Assembly (NCBI GenBank): GCA_024637015.1
Contig: JAGXGE010000021.1
Coordinates: forward strand, 1-40,141
From: Aequorivita sp.
GTDB lineage: Bacteria; Bacteroidota; Bacteroidia; Flavobacteriales; Flavobacteriaceae
DNA: 40,141 nt
Direction of reading: 5' to 3'
The notes under the pieces are model-generated. The model was not told the DNA's origin and did not search any database. It saw only the letters and a list, made by a program, of their open reading frames with translations. Shown here piece after piece: positions 17,868 through 27,368 of this stretch. Numbering within the stretch: the first letter of the stretch is position 1; every line of letters begins with the position of its first letter. The position numbers and the translations under genes are program-made.

Positions 17868-18304
17868 GCTTTTTCTCCTTCAGCCAAACGCCAATCCAAA
17901 TATTTATGTAAATCTGTTTCTATCCAGCCCATACTAATGGAGAGTACTGCTAAATCATCTATGTAACCAATGCCTGGAATAAAATCGGGAACCAAATCAA
18001 AGGGGTTAAATACGTATAATAAAGCAACCGCAATAGAGGCAATTGTAAACCACGGCATGTTTGGGTAATTACCTTTTTTTACATCTTTTAACATGGCGAA
18101 CATGATTTTTCCAAGTTCTACATACTTGCGCAAGGGGCTGGCGTTGCTCAGTTTTTCTGAAATAGCTTCTTCATTGTCCATGACTATTTCAATATCTTCG
18201 CCCTTAATTTTAGTCACTTTTTCCTCAACGTAATCTTCGTTGATTTTGGAGTCCATCACAGCAATATTTGAAGTTTTTTTATTTTTCTTTTTTCCGAAAA
18301 GCAT
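17864..18304 (-). CDS. YkvA family (DUF1232) protein
   Basis: A 146-aa protein. The N-terminal 60 residues are polar and charged (Lys-rich start, then acidic). The C-terminal part has the DUF1232 signature: WFTIASIAVALLYVFNPFDLVPD, GIGYIDDLAVL and a final helix. One membrane segment at about 87-104 seems likely, with the conserved NPFDLVPD just after it. The molecular role of the family is not known. The gene is transcribed alone and overlaps the end of folD by 4 nt. An AT-rich 107-nt gap upstream separates it from the AI-2E transporter gene. Confidence 0.85.
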   Translation of the reverse strand: MLFGKKKNKKTSNIAVMDSKINEDYVEEKVTKIKGEDIEIVMDNEEAISEKLSNASPLRKYVELGKIMFAMLKDVKKGNYPNMPWFTIASIAVALLYVFNPFDLVPDFIPGIGYIDDLAVLSISMGWIETDLHKYLDWRLAEGEKA

Positions 18305-18411
18305 GATTTTTGTTTTTTTATTTTAAAAGTAATGAATGGAAATGCGAATACTTTTAAAATTATGTTATAAATACTTTTGAAAGGATAAATAAATTATTTG
18401 TAAAATAAAAT

Positions 18412-19452
18412 TTACAGTTTTTCTTCTTTTGAGGTTATTTCTTCTTTTCCGTATTCTTTCCTATATATTCGTACAATCACTATAAAAAGACTGATAAGTA
18501 ATGGGCCAAAAATTAACCCGATAAAACCAAATAGGGGCACACCAACAATAACACCAACAAGTGTAATAAGCGGGTGAACATTGTCAAGCTTTTTCAGTAT
18601 GTAAAGCCTAATTATATTGTCCGTTGAACCCACGACCACAAAGCCGTAAAGAAGTATTCCCCATGCCTGAAAGCTGTGTCCTGTGGAAAGTGTGAGCACA
18701 AAAACAGGCAGAATACCAACCAAAGTTCCCACAAATGGAATCATACTACCAATGGTAACAATAACAAACCAGAAGAAAGGATCCTCAATTCCGAAAATAA
18801 GAAAACCTATAAGCGCTACAAATCCCTGAGCTACAGCAACCAAAGGGATGCCTAGTGCATTTGAGTGTACCATTGCCTGCACTTCAGTACCTATTTCCTT
18901 TAGATTTTCCTGGCCCATTGGAATATATTCCTTGAGGGATTCTCTTAAATCAATGCGATTTGTAAACATATAGTAGAGCATAAAATACATTAAACCAATC
19001 GCAATGAAAGCATTGAATGTACCACCCGCCAAATTTTGAAGATTTTCAGAAAGCCAACTCGTTATCGCAGAAGGGTCAATTTGCGAATTTAGATCATACC
19101 CTATCTTATCTTCCATTTTGCCCAACTGTTCCTTGACCGCATTTACTACTTCTTCAGAATTTTGAACAGCCTTTCCAATTTTGTTAGTCAGCATTAAAAT
19201 TATTCCGGCAATAGGTATAAGAATTAAAAAAAAGGAAATTATCATCAAGACCGTAGCAGCTAATGATGGATTCCATTTTTTCTTGTTGACTAATTTTGAC
19301 ATCCATTTACGCATAAGAACATAAATAGTTATCGCACCCAAAACACCCGTGAGATATGGAAGCAATTCCCTAAAAATAAGACTGCCCATTAACAAAATGA
19401 GCAAAATGACAAATATTTGTCTGATTATTTGAGGGGGTATTTGCTTAATCAT
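18412..19452 (-). CDS. AI-2E family transporter
   Basis: A 346-aa integral membrane protein of the AI-2E/PerM family (PF01594) with about eight membrane segments. Recognisable parts are the N-terminal hairpin, the central amphipathic region (EEVVNAVKEQLGKMEDKIG), MYFMLYYMFTN, and the C-terminal block GFVALIGFLIFGIEDPFFWFV, GTLVGILPVFVL and FGFIGLIFGPLLISLF. Members export autoinducer-2 or act as Na+/H+ antiporters; which applies here cannot be told. Its ATG overlaps the stop of the VOC-protein gene (ATGA, 19449-19452), so the two are translationally coupled. Confidence 0.9.
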   Translation of the reverse strand: MIKQIPPQIIRQIFVILLILLMGSLIFRELLPYLTGVLGAITIYVLMRKWMSKLVNKKKWNPSLAATVLMIISFFLILIPIAGIILMLTNKIGKAVQNSEEVVNAVKEQLGKMEDKIGYDLNSQIDPSAITSWLSENLQNLAGGTFNAFIAIGLMYFMLYYMFTNRIDLRESLKEYIPMGQENLKEIGTEVQAMVHSNALGIPLVAVAQGFVALIGFLIFGIEDPFFWFVIVTIGSMIPFVGTLVGILPVFVLTLSTGHSFQAWGILLYGFVVVGSTDNIIRLYILKKLDNVHPLITLVGVIVGVPLFGFIGLIFGPLLISLFIVIVRIYRKEYGKEEITSKEEKL

Positions 19453-19877
19453 TTGGCGAATAATTGAGTTAAGTCGTTAAATGCTTTAAATTCCAACGCG
19501 TTTCCGGACGGGTCCTTAAAAAACATTGTGGCCTGCTCTCCCACTTGTCCTTCAAAACGTATATATGGGGCGATGATGAAGGTAATATTTTTTTGGATTA
19601 ATTTTTCTGAAAAATCCTTAAAGGTTTTCATGTCCAGCACTACCCCAAAATGTGGTATCGGTACGTCCTTGCCATCCACAGGATTTATAGTTTCTTTTTC
19701 TTCAGGATTTTTTCCCTTTAGATGAATAACAAGCTGATGCCCAAAAAAGTCAAAATCTACCCAATGGTCGCTGCTTCTCCCTTCTGAAAGTTCCAGAACG
19801 TCCCTATAAAATTTTCTGCAAACTTCCAGATTGTCTACAGGAATTGCTAGATGGAAAGGTCTCAATTGGTTGCTCAT
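19449..19877 (-). CDS. VOC (glyoxalase/bleomycin resistance-like) family protein
   Basis: I choose the ATG at 19877 (142 aa, MSNQLRPFHLAIPVDNLEVC). A longer frame to 19979 would run through the upstream DUF7218 gene. Two beta-alpha-beta-beta-beta modules are visible: FHLAIPVDNLEVCRKFYRDVL, then VDFDFFGHQLVIHL, HFGVVLDMKTFKDF and ATMFFKDPSGNALEFKAF. The metal ligands of the VOC fold would be the first His (HLAIPV), the internal H in HFGVVL and E in ALEFKAF. The reaction is unknown; dioxygenases, glyoxalases and resistance proteins share the fold. Its start codon overlaps the stop of the upstream gene (TAATG) and its stop overlaps the start of the transporter gene, forming a compact three-gene unit. 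Confidence 0.85.
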   Translation of the reverse strand: MSNQLRPFHLAIPVDNLEVCRKFYRDVLELSEGRSSDHWVDFDFFGHQLVIHLKGKNPEEKETINPVDGKDVPIPHFGVVLDMKTFKDFSEKLIQKNITFIIAPYIRFEGQVGEQATMFFKDPSGNALEFKAFNDLTQLFAK

Positions 19878-20116
19878 TAATTGTTTCTTAAAGCATAGAT
19901 TAGTTCTTTCTTCTTCATTTTTGAACGGCCTTCGATACCAACGTCTTTTGCTTGTTGATATAGCACTTCTTTGGTCCATTCTTCATAAGGCTTAGCTTTG
20001 CCGCCTTTTTTTCCGGCATTTGGAGTGTTTGCAATACGTGCGGCTTTCTCTTTGCTATAGCCTTTATCGATTAGAGTTTCGTATTGATCCTCGTTCTTGA
20101 TTCGTGAATTTGGCAT
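19877..20116 (-). CDS. DUF7218 / Rho_N-like small protein
   Basis: A 79-aa basic protein: MPNSRIKNEDQYETLIDKGY, SKEKAARIANTP, GKKGG, then a C-terminal helix-extended-helix (WTKEVLYQQAKDVGIEGRSK, KKKELIYALR) typical of the Rho N-terminal/SAP-like fold. That fold often binds nucleic acid. The family is widespread, in actinobacteria too, but has no assigned role. It is first in a tightly overlapping trio with the VOC protein and the AI-2E transporter. Confidence 0.8.
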   Translation of the reverse strand: MPNSRIKNEDQYETLIDKGYSKEKAARIANTPNAGKKGGKAKPYEEWTKEVLYQQAKDVGIEGRSKMKKKELIYALRNN

Positions 20117-20135
20117 AACAATTAGTTTTAAACAA

Positions 20136-20162
20136 AAAACCCTTTGTATTACAAAGGGTTTT
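20136..20162 (-). terminator. Rho-independent terminator of the small membrane protein gene
   Basis: AAAACCCTTTGT (20136-20147) pairs perfectly with ACAAAGGGTTTT (20151-20162) around a 3-nt loop. On the minus strand the stem runs into a T-run, so it ends the transcript of the gene at 20175-20360. Confidence 0.8.
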
Positions 20163-20174
20163 CAAAATGAATAA

Positions 20175-20360
20175 TTATGTTTGATCTGAATCTTTCCTAT
20201 GTTTTAGCAGTCCAATGCCTGCAAAAAAGAATATTATTCCTAGAATTATCAATGCCCAAGGGCTCATTCCGACTTCCATACTGCCGAATACTCCAAGTAT
20301 TCCCATTACTAGACCTATTCCGCCAGCAATGGTTAAAATAAATCCTAAAATCTTAATCAT
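20175..20360 (-). CDS. Small two-helix membrane protein
   Basis: A 61-aa hydrophobic protein with two membrane segments (about 5-27 and 34-53) separated by a short turn (GSMEVGMSP). It ends in a charged tail, LLKHRKDSDQT. Glycines are frequent (GGIGLVMGILGVFG), as in small helical-hairpin membrane proteins. I do not recognise a family. The gene has its own terminator (20136-20162) and is flanked by AT-rich spacers, so it seems to be monocistronic. Confidence 0.7.
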   Translation of the reverse strand: MIKILGFILTIAGGIGLVMGILGVFGSMEVGMSPWALIILGIIFFFAGIGLLKHRKDSDQT

Positions 20361-20450
20361 GATTATATAAATTTGATGGTTAATTAAATTAAAATTAAAG
20401 GAATTAGTTCATTCAGTAATAAACCTTAACAAAACATTTACAGGAAAATA

Positions 20451-21017
20451 TTACTCAGCAGTAGGTTCCCACCCAATCATAAAGTATTTAATAGGGGCAT
20501 TGTCGGGAATTTGACTGGCTTCAATTTCAATGTCCATGTTGTAGCGAAGCTCTTCCGGAAGGCTTTTCTTATCAATCGTCAAATAAACGTCTGTTTCTTT
20601 TAGGAAAATTACCACTGCATTAATGGTAGTTTCAATATTGTCTATAGTATAATTGGCTTTAACATCCTTCCAAGTGCTAGTTGTAGTTAAACCTTTTTCG
20701 GTTTTATATCTGGAATCAAAAACTTGTATGTTTTTAATGGTTGAATTCGGACTCAATTCATCATCGGGTGAAAGCAATAACAGTTTTTTTCCGCCTTTTT
20801 CATAAATTTCAACTTCGCCTTGTGTTTCCAAAGCGTTGGGAGATGAGTTTATTTTTACAATGGAATCTTCCGCAAAAATGGAATCGATTTGCTTGATTTT
20901 TATTTCATTGTTCAGGTTACCTATCGAACCATTTTTAATTGCAAAAGGATCGCTGTCCTTCCCGCATTGAACAAAAGCAAGTGAAACTATTGAGATTATT
21001 AAAAGTGTCTTTTTCAT
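20451..21017 (-). CDS. Putative lipoprotein, unknown function
   Basis: A 188-aa protein with a lipoprotein signal peptide (MKKTLLIISIVSLAFVQC, lipid-acceptor Cys18). The mature part looks beta-rich with alternating polar and hydrophobic strands (KIKQIDSIFAEDSIVKI, GEVEIYEKGGKKLLLLSPDD, NAVVIFLKETDVYLTIDKK). It ends with PIKYFMIGWEPTAE. It has no recognisable catalytic motif and no membrane segment after the signal. It is probably anchored to the inner or outer membrane facing the periplasm. It lies 53 nt after the HerA-like ATPase gene on the same strand and may be cotranscribed with it. Confidence 0.75.
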   Translation of the reverse strand: MKKTLLIISIVSLAFVQCGKDSDPFAIKNGSIGNLNNEIKIKQIDSIFAEDSIVKINSSPNALETQGEVEIYEKGGKKLLLLSPDDELSPNSTIKNIQVFDSRYKTEKGLTTTSTWKDVKANYTIDNIETTINAVVIFLKETDVYLTIDKKSLPEELRYNMDIEIEASQIPDNAPIKYFMIGWEPTAE

Positions 21018-21070
21018 TTATGTTTTTTAGTTATTATGTTATTTTAAAAAAATTACTACTGTCTAATTAA

Positions 21071-22600
21071 TCATCGCATCATCTTCCCCAAAATTCCCAA
21101 TACACTCCTTATTACAGTCGGGCTGGAAAGTGTTTTTATCCAAGGATTTGAAGTGCTCCTGCGGCTAGATGAACTGCGCCTTGAAGTATTTTTTCTTGCA
21201 GCTTCTTTTTCTTTTTGAGCCTTTTCCTTTGCTTCTTCTTTGTTGGCAATCTCTATTTTTTCAGTCAACATTTCGTAAGCACTCTCGCGGTCAGTTACTT
21301 CGTTGTATTTTGGGATGAGTCTTGAAGTCTTTAATAAATCTTTCAATTCACCATCAGTCAAAATATCCATGCGGCTCATTGGTGCTCGTAACATTGTTCG
21401 GGCTAATGGAGTAGGGATTCCTTTCTCATTCAAAGCGCTTACCAAAGCTTCCCCAATTCCCAAAGCTGTCAATACTTCATCGGTTTTATAATAATCGGAA
21501 AGTGGATAATTTTCAGCTGTCAATTTGATCGCTTTTCGGTCTTTTGCTGTAAATGCTCTAAGTGCGTGCTGAATTTTCAAACCCAACTGGCTCAAAACAG
21601 CATCGGGAACATCTGTGGGGTCTTGGGTTACAAAATAAAGTCCGACGCCTTTGGAACGTATCAATTTTACAATGCTTTCTATTTGGTTGAGCAGTGCGCT
21701 GCTGGCTTCGTTGAAAATTAAATGTGCTTCATCAATAAATATCACTAACTCCGGCCTGCCACTATCGCCTTGTTCTGGAAAGGTTGCGTAAATTTCTGCC
21801 AAAAGGCTAAGCATAAATGTCGAAAAAAGCTTCGGACGGTCCTGAATATCTGTCAGACGGAGGATGTTTATATAACCCATTCCGTTTTCGTCCACGCGAA
21901 GCAAATCGTCGGTATCAAATGATTTTTCACCGAAAAAGAGATCGGCGCCTTGTTGTTCCAATTCTACCACTTTACGAAGAATTGCTCCTGTAGATGAAGA
22001 AGAAATGCGGCCGTATTCATCGGCAAACTCCTCTTTTCCTTCATCTGTGGTGTATTGCAATATTTTTTTAAAATCTTTTAAATCTAGTAGCGGCATTTTG
22101 TTGTCATCGCAATACTTAAATATTACGGAAACAATGCCCGATTGCACATCACTCAAATCAAGAATTCGCGATAGCAAAACTGGCCCAAACTCGCTCACGG
22201 TAGCGCGAAGCCGAACGCCTTCTTGATCTGAAAGTGAAAGTATTTCGCAGGGAAACTTTTTTGCTTCATACGGAAAACCGATGGCTGCGTGGCGTTCTTC
22301 AATTTTCGCATTGTTAGCTCCCGGTTCGGCAATTCCACTTAAATCGCCTTTTATATCCATTAAAAGTACTGGGACTCCTTTCTCGGAAAGGTTTTCGGCA
22401 ATTATCTGTAGTGTTTTTGTTTTTCCTGTTCCTGTAGCGCCAGCAATCAGTCCGTGGCGGTTTAAGGTTTTTAGAGGGATTTTAACATAAGCATCCTTTA
22501 CAGTTTCGCCATCAAGCATCGCTGCGCCAAGGTTTATATAATCCCCTTTTGTGGTGTAGCCGCCGTTTATATAATCGAAAAAAGCTTGCTTGTCTGCCAT
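21071..22600 (-). CDS. HerA/YjgR-like ATPase (DUF853 family)
   Basis: A 509-aa P-loop ATPase of the HerA/FtsK superfamily, YjgR branch. It has Walker A GATGTGKT (54-61), LLMDIKGDLSGIAEPG, Walker B VIFIDEAHLIFNEAS (about 285-299), and the arginine/sensor region RSKGVGLYFVTQDPTDVPDAVLSQLGLKIQHALRAF in shorter conserved pieces. Near the C terminus is a Lys/Glu coiled coil (about 435-470), then a Ser/Arg-rich linker (RRSSSSRRSTS) before a conserved SPTVIRSVLG tail. The cellular role of the family is unclear; motor activity on DNA or peptide is suggested by homology to HerA. I see no nuclease gene (NurA-like) next to it, which argues against a classical HerA-NurA pair. Confidence 0.88.
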   Translation of the reverse strand: MADKQAFFDYINGGYTTKGDYINLGAAMLDGETVKDAYVKIPLKTLNRHGLIAGATGTGKTKTLQIIAENLSEKGVPVLLMDIKGDLSGIAEPGANNAKIEERHAAIGFPYEAKKFPCEILSLSDQEGVRLRATVSEFGPVLLSRILDLSDVQSGIVSVIFKYCDDNKMPLLDLKDFKKILQYTTDEGKEEFADEYGRISSSSTGAILRKVVELEQQGADLFFGEKSFDTDDLLRVDENGMGYINILRLTDIQDRPKLFSTFMLSLLAEIYATFPEQGDSGRPELVIFIDEAHLIFNEASSALLNQIESIVKLIRSKGVGLYFVTQDPTDVPDAVLSQLGLKIQHALRAFTAKDRKAIKLTAENYPLSDYYKTDEVLTALGIGEALVSALNEKGIPTPLARTMLRAPMSRMDILTDGELKDLLKTSRLIPKYNEVTDRESAYEMLTEKIEIANKEEAKEKAQKEKEAARKNTSRRSSSSRRSTSNPWIKTLSSPTVIRSVLGILGKMMR

Positions 22601-22627
22601 CTTTTAAATTTTATTCAAAAGTAATAA

Positions 22628-22661
22628 TTTTTAAAGCACCAAAGTTTTTAAAGCACCAAAA
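22628..22661. repeat. 17-bp tandem duplication
   Basis: TTTTTAAAGCACCAAAG and TTTTTAAAGCACCAAAA are adjacent copies (22628-22644, 22645-22661) differing at the last base. They sit in the divergent promoter region between the HerA-like gene and queE. Confidence 0.8.
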
Positions 22662-22699
22662 TACAAAGACTATATGAATTTGGAATTTGGAGCTTTATA

Positions 22700-22733
22700 T
22701 TTGGAATTTTAGGCATCAATAATTGTACTTTTG
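22700..22733 (+). promoter_or_regulatory. Promoter of queE, almost abutting the start codon
   Basis: TTTG (22700-22703) and TACTTTTG (22726-22733) are separated by 22 nt. The ATG is at 22739, only 5 nt after the -7 box. Transcription would begin at or next to the start codon, giving a leaderless or near-leaderless mRNA. Confidence 0.55.
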
Positions 22734-22738
22734 CATCA

Positions 22739-23368
22739 ATGAAAAAGGAAGTACAGATTTTAGTTGAAAAAGGAGAAATGCTCCCATTGATGGAGGAATT
22801 CTACACCATTCAAGGAGAGGGATTCCATAAAGGAACGGCCGCTTATTTTATAAGAGTTGGCGGTTGTGATGTGGGTTGCCATTGGTGCGATGTAAAAGAA
22901 AGTTGGAATGCAGAACTACATCCGCCAACGGCTATTGAAAACATTGTTGAAAATGCCGCAAAACATTCAAAAACCATTGTAATTACTGGAGGCGAGCCGC
23001 TTACTTGGGATATGGGGCCTTTAACTGAAATGCTTAAAGAACGAGGCATGCAGACCCACATTGAAACTTCGGGCGCCTATAAACTAACCGGAATTTGGGA
23101 TTGGATTTGCCTTTCGCCCAAAAAAATGAAATTGCCTACAGAAGAAGTTTATAAAACCGCGAATGAATTGAAGGTAATCGTTTTCAATAAAGATGATTTC
23201 CGTTTTGCGGAAGAACAGGCCGCGAAAGTAAATAAAGATTGTATCCTGTATTTACAGCCCGAATGGAGCAAACGCGAAAAAATGAGTCCACTAATTGTGG
23301 ATTATGTAATGCAAAATCCGCAGTGGAAAGTTTCGTTACAAACACATAAATACCTCAATATTCCTTAA
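22739..23368 (+). CDS. queE: 7-carboxy-7-deazaguanine synthase QueE
   Basis: A 209-aa radical SAM enzyme. The cluster motif is CDVGCHWC (C43, C47, C50), the CX3CX2C form that binds the 4Fe-4S cluster. It is preceded by FYTIQGEGFHKGTAAYFIRV, whose Glu and Gly-rich segment bind substrate, and followed by VITGGEPL (the GGE motif for SAM). It rearranges 6-carboxytetrahydropterin to 7-carboxy-7-deazaguanine on the path to preQ0, preQ1 and queuosine. Its length is typical of the compact bacterial form. No other queuosine gene is in the window; folE (37489-38166) makes the upstream GTP-derived pterin. Confidence 0.95.
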   Translation: MKKEVQILVEKGEMLPLMEEFYTIQGEGFHKGTAAYFIRVGGCDVGCHWCDVKESWNAELHPPTAIENIVENAAKHSKTIVITGGEPLTWDMGPLTEMLKERGMQTHIETSGAYKLTGIWDWICLSPKKMKLPTEEVYKTANELKVIVFNKDDFRFAEEQAAKVNKDCILYLQPEWSKREKMSPLIVDYVMQNPQWKVSLQTHKYLNIP

Positions 23369-23380
23369 ATATATTTAAGG
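23363..23380. terminator. Palindrome holding both convergent stop codons
   Basis: CCTTAAATATATTTAAGG is a perfect 18-bp palindrome. It contains the queE TAA (23366-23368) and the DUF2911 TAA (23375-23377 on the minus strand) and is followed on the plus strand by TTTT. It may act as a compact two-way terminator, though the stem is AT-rich and weak. Confidence 0.5.
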
Positions 23381-23917
23381 TTTTCTAAACGGAATTTCTA
23401 CGTAATGGTCGTCCCAACCAATCATCAAAGTTGTTCCTTTGCTATCTGTTTTAAAAATCATAGAGAGTGACTCGATAGGTGCAGCTGCTTGTAAGCAGGG
23501 AACCGTAATTCTTGCAACATCTTTATCCTTTTTATAGCTGAAAGCACCCCAAACATTGGTGTCGCTGTTTACGATGATAGTCCAGTTTTCTTTGTCAGGA
23601 ATTGTGTAAAGTGTATAGGTTCCAGGTTTTAAAAGTGTATTCCCAAATTTCAAAGGAGTATAAATAGTTAGTTCCGTTGCTTCATTAGCGCCAGTTCGCC
23701 ACACTTCGCCATAAGGCACCAGACCTCCAAAAATATCGCGACTTTTTTTCTGTGGGCGACTGTAAATAACCCTTGCCAAGGGTAGGCTTTTTTTGTCAAG
23801 CCTTGCCATTGAAAGATCCATTGGAGAGGAATCCATTTCTGGAAAACTTTGTGCTTGGAGGGTTTGGAAAGCGAAAGGAGAAAAAGAAATAAAAACAATT
23901 AAGAGTATTTTTTTCAT
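23375..23917 (-). CDS. DUF2911 domain protein, exported
   Basis: A 180-aa protein with a signal peptide (MKKILLIVFISFSPFAFQTLQAQ). The DUF2911 core is clear: LARVIYSRPQKKSRDIFGGL, YGEVWRTGANEATE, LLKPGTYTLYTIPDKENWTI and VWGAFSYKKDKDVARI. The family is common in Bacteroidota periplasm and has no established biochemistry; the fold is predicted to be beta-sandwich-like. The gene is alone, convergent with queE with 6 nt between the stops, and divergent from gyrB. Confidence 0.9.
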   Translation of the reverse strand: MKKILLIVFISFSPFAFQTLQAQSFPEMDSSPMDLSMARLDKKSLPLARVIYSRPQKKSRDIFGGLVPYGEVWRTGANEATELTIYTPLKFGNTLLKPGTYTLYTIPDKENWTIIVNSDTNVWGAFSYKKDKDVARITVPCLQAAAPIESLSMIFKTDSKGTTLMIGWDDHYVEIPFRKP

Positions 23918-26161
<2,244 letters not shown>

Positions 26162-26180
26162 TTAAATGTGAATAATTTCT

Positions 26181-26217
26181 AAAAGCCCATTTCTGAAATA
26201 ATCAGAGATGGGCTTTT
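26181..26217 (+). terminator. Terminator of gyrB
   Basis: AAAAGCCCATTTCTGA pairs with TCAGAGATGGGCTTTT across a 5-nt loop, with one G-T wobble. It is followed by a T-run, 20 nt after the gyrB stop. Confidence 0.85.
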
Positions 26218-26259
26218 TAGTTTTAACCCTTTATTATCATTATTTTAAGTAGATATTGG

Positions 26260-26267
26260 TACTTTTG
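26260..26267 (+). promoter_or_regulatory. Promoter -7 box of mdh
   Basis: TACTTTTG matches TAnnTTTG. It leaves a leader of about 75 nt that contains the hairpin TTCCGAT/ATCGGAA (26306-26323). No good -33 element is visible. Confidence 0.4.
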
Positions 26268-26348
26268 TACAACTTTTCAAGGGTACTTGAAAATAGAAAA
26301 AATAATTCCGATTTTCATCGGAAAAACTATAAACCATAAACATTTAAT

Positions 26349-27275
26349 ATGAAAGTAACAGTTGTAGGAGCAGGTGCTGTGGGCGCGAGTTGCGCAGAGT
26401 ACATTGCCATCAAGAATTTTGCAAGCGAAGTAGTTTTGTTAGACATCAAAGAAGGTTACGCCGAAGGAAAGGCAATGGATTTGATGCAGACGGCTTCTTT
26501 GAATGGTTTTGACACCAAAATTACTGGAGTAACAAACGATTATTCCAAAACTGCCGGTAGTGATATTTGCGTAATCACAAGTGGAATTCCACGTAAACCT
26601 GGAATGACACGTGAGGAGCTGATAGGAATTAATGCTGGAATTGTGAAGGATGTATCTTCAAACCTTGTAAAAAATTCCCCTAAAACTATTATAATCGTAG
26701 TAAGCAATCCAATGGATACTATGGCCTATTTGGTTCATAGAACATCAGGTTTGGATAAAAATAAAATCATCGGAATGGGTGGTGCTTTGGACAGCGCACG
26801 TTTTAAATACCGTTTGGCAGAAGCGTTGGGCGCTCCAATCAGCGATGTGGACGGAATGGTAATCGGTGGTCACAGCGATACCGGAATGGTGCCATTAACT
26901 CGTTTAGCAACAAGAAATAGTATTCCCGTAACAAAATTCATTTCTGAAGATAGATTAAATCAAGTAATGGAAGACACCAAAGTTGGTGGAGCAACACTTA
27001 CAAAATTGTTGGGAACTTCAGCTTGGTACGCTCCAGGAGCGGCGGTTTCGTCTTTGGTTCAAGCCATCGCCTGCGATCAAAAGAAAATGTTTCCTTGTTC
27101 TGTAATGCTTGACGGTGAATACGGATTGAAGGATATCTGCATCGGTGCTCCAGTTATTTTGGGTCGAAATGGTATCGAAAAAATCGTTGAACTTGAATTG
27201 AACGATGCCGAAAAAGCTCATATGAAAGAAAGTGCTGAAGGTGTTCGTAAAACAAATGATTTGCTTGAGTTATAG
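26349..27275 (+). CDS. mdh: Malate dehydrogenase
   Basis: A 308-aa NAD-dependent enzyme of the LDH-like MDH class. It has the Rossmann GAGAVG (7-12) and LLDIKEG for NAD+. The substrate loop is SGIPRKPGMTRE, whose two Arg bind the dicarboxylate. Other motifs are VSNPMDTM, the Asp in GALDSARFK, and the catalytic His in GGHSDTGM (H175). It interconverts malate and oxaloacetate in the TCA cycle. The GGHSDTGM variant of GGHGDTMVP is common in Bacteroidota. It is monocistronic with a very strong shared terminator downstream. Confidence 0.96.
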   Translation: MKVTVVGAGAVGASCAEYIAIKNFASEVVLLDIKEGYAEGKAMDLMQTASLNGFDTKITGVTNDYSKTAGSDICVITSGIPRKPGMTREELIGINAGIVKDVSSNLVKNSPKTIIIVVSNPMDTMAYLVHRTSGLDKNKIIGMGGALDSARFKYRLAEALGAPISDVDGMVIGGHSDTGMVPLTRLATRNSIPVTKFISEDRLNQVMEDTKVGGATLTKLLGTSAWYAPGAAVSSLVQAIACDQKKMFPCSVMLDGEYGLKDICIGAPVILGRNGIEKIVELELNDAEKAHMKESAEGVRKTNDLLEL

Positions 27276-27296
27276 TTTGAAGCGAATTATTTATAG

Positions 27297-27332
27297 AATT
27301 GAAAAAGCCGGCGATTGCCGGCTTTTTCAATT
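27297..27332. terminator. Bidirectional terminator between mdh and nrdJ
   Basis: AATTGAAAAAGCCGGC (27297-27312) and GCCGGCTTTTTCAATT (27317-27332) form a perfect 16-bp stem with loop GATT. A-run and T-run flank the GC core on both strands, so it can stop both convergent transcripts. Confidence 0.9.
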
Positions 27333-27350
27333 CAAGTTGATTATTGTCAG

Positions 27351-27366
27351 TTCGAGCGCAGTCGAA
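27351..27366. repeat. Dispersed TCGA-type hairpin repeat, copy 2
   Basis: TTCGA GCGCAG TCGAA is a perfect 5-bp-arm hairpin just past the nrdJ stop codon (27369). It has the same core as the unit at 16944-16965. Confidence 0.65.
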
Positions 27367-27368
27367 AA

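Noticed and set aside
19878-19979. Longer start for the VOC protein (34 extra codons)
   Set aside because: The extension would overlap the DUF7218 gene almost entirely in another frame. The ATG at 19877 forms a TAATG junction and begins right at the conserved fold.
21071-22600. A HerA-NurA type or phage-defence system
   Set aside because: The ATPase belongs to the housekeeping-like YjgR/DUF853 branch. No nuclease, SIR2, TIR or other effector gene is adjacent.
22628-22661. Possible CRISPR or repeat array
   Set aside because: There are only two adjacent 17-bp copies with no spacers, so it is a simple tandem duplication.
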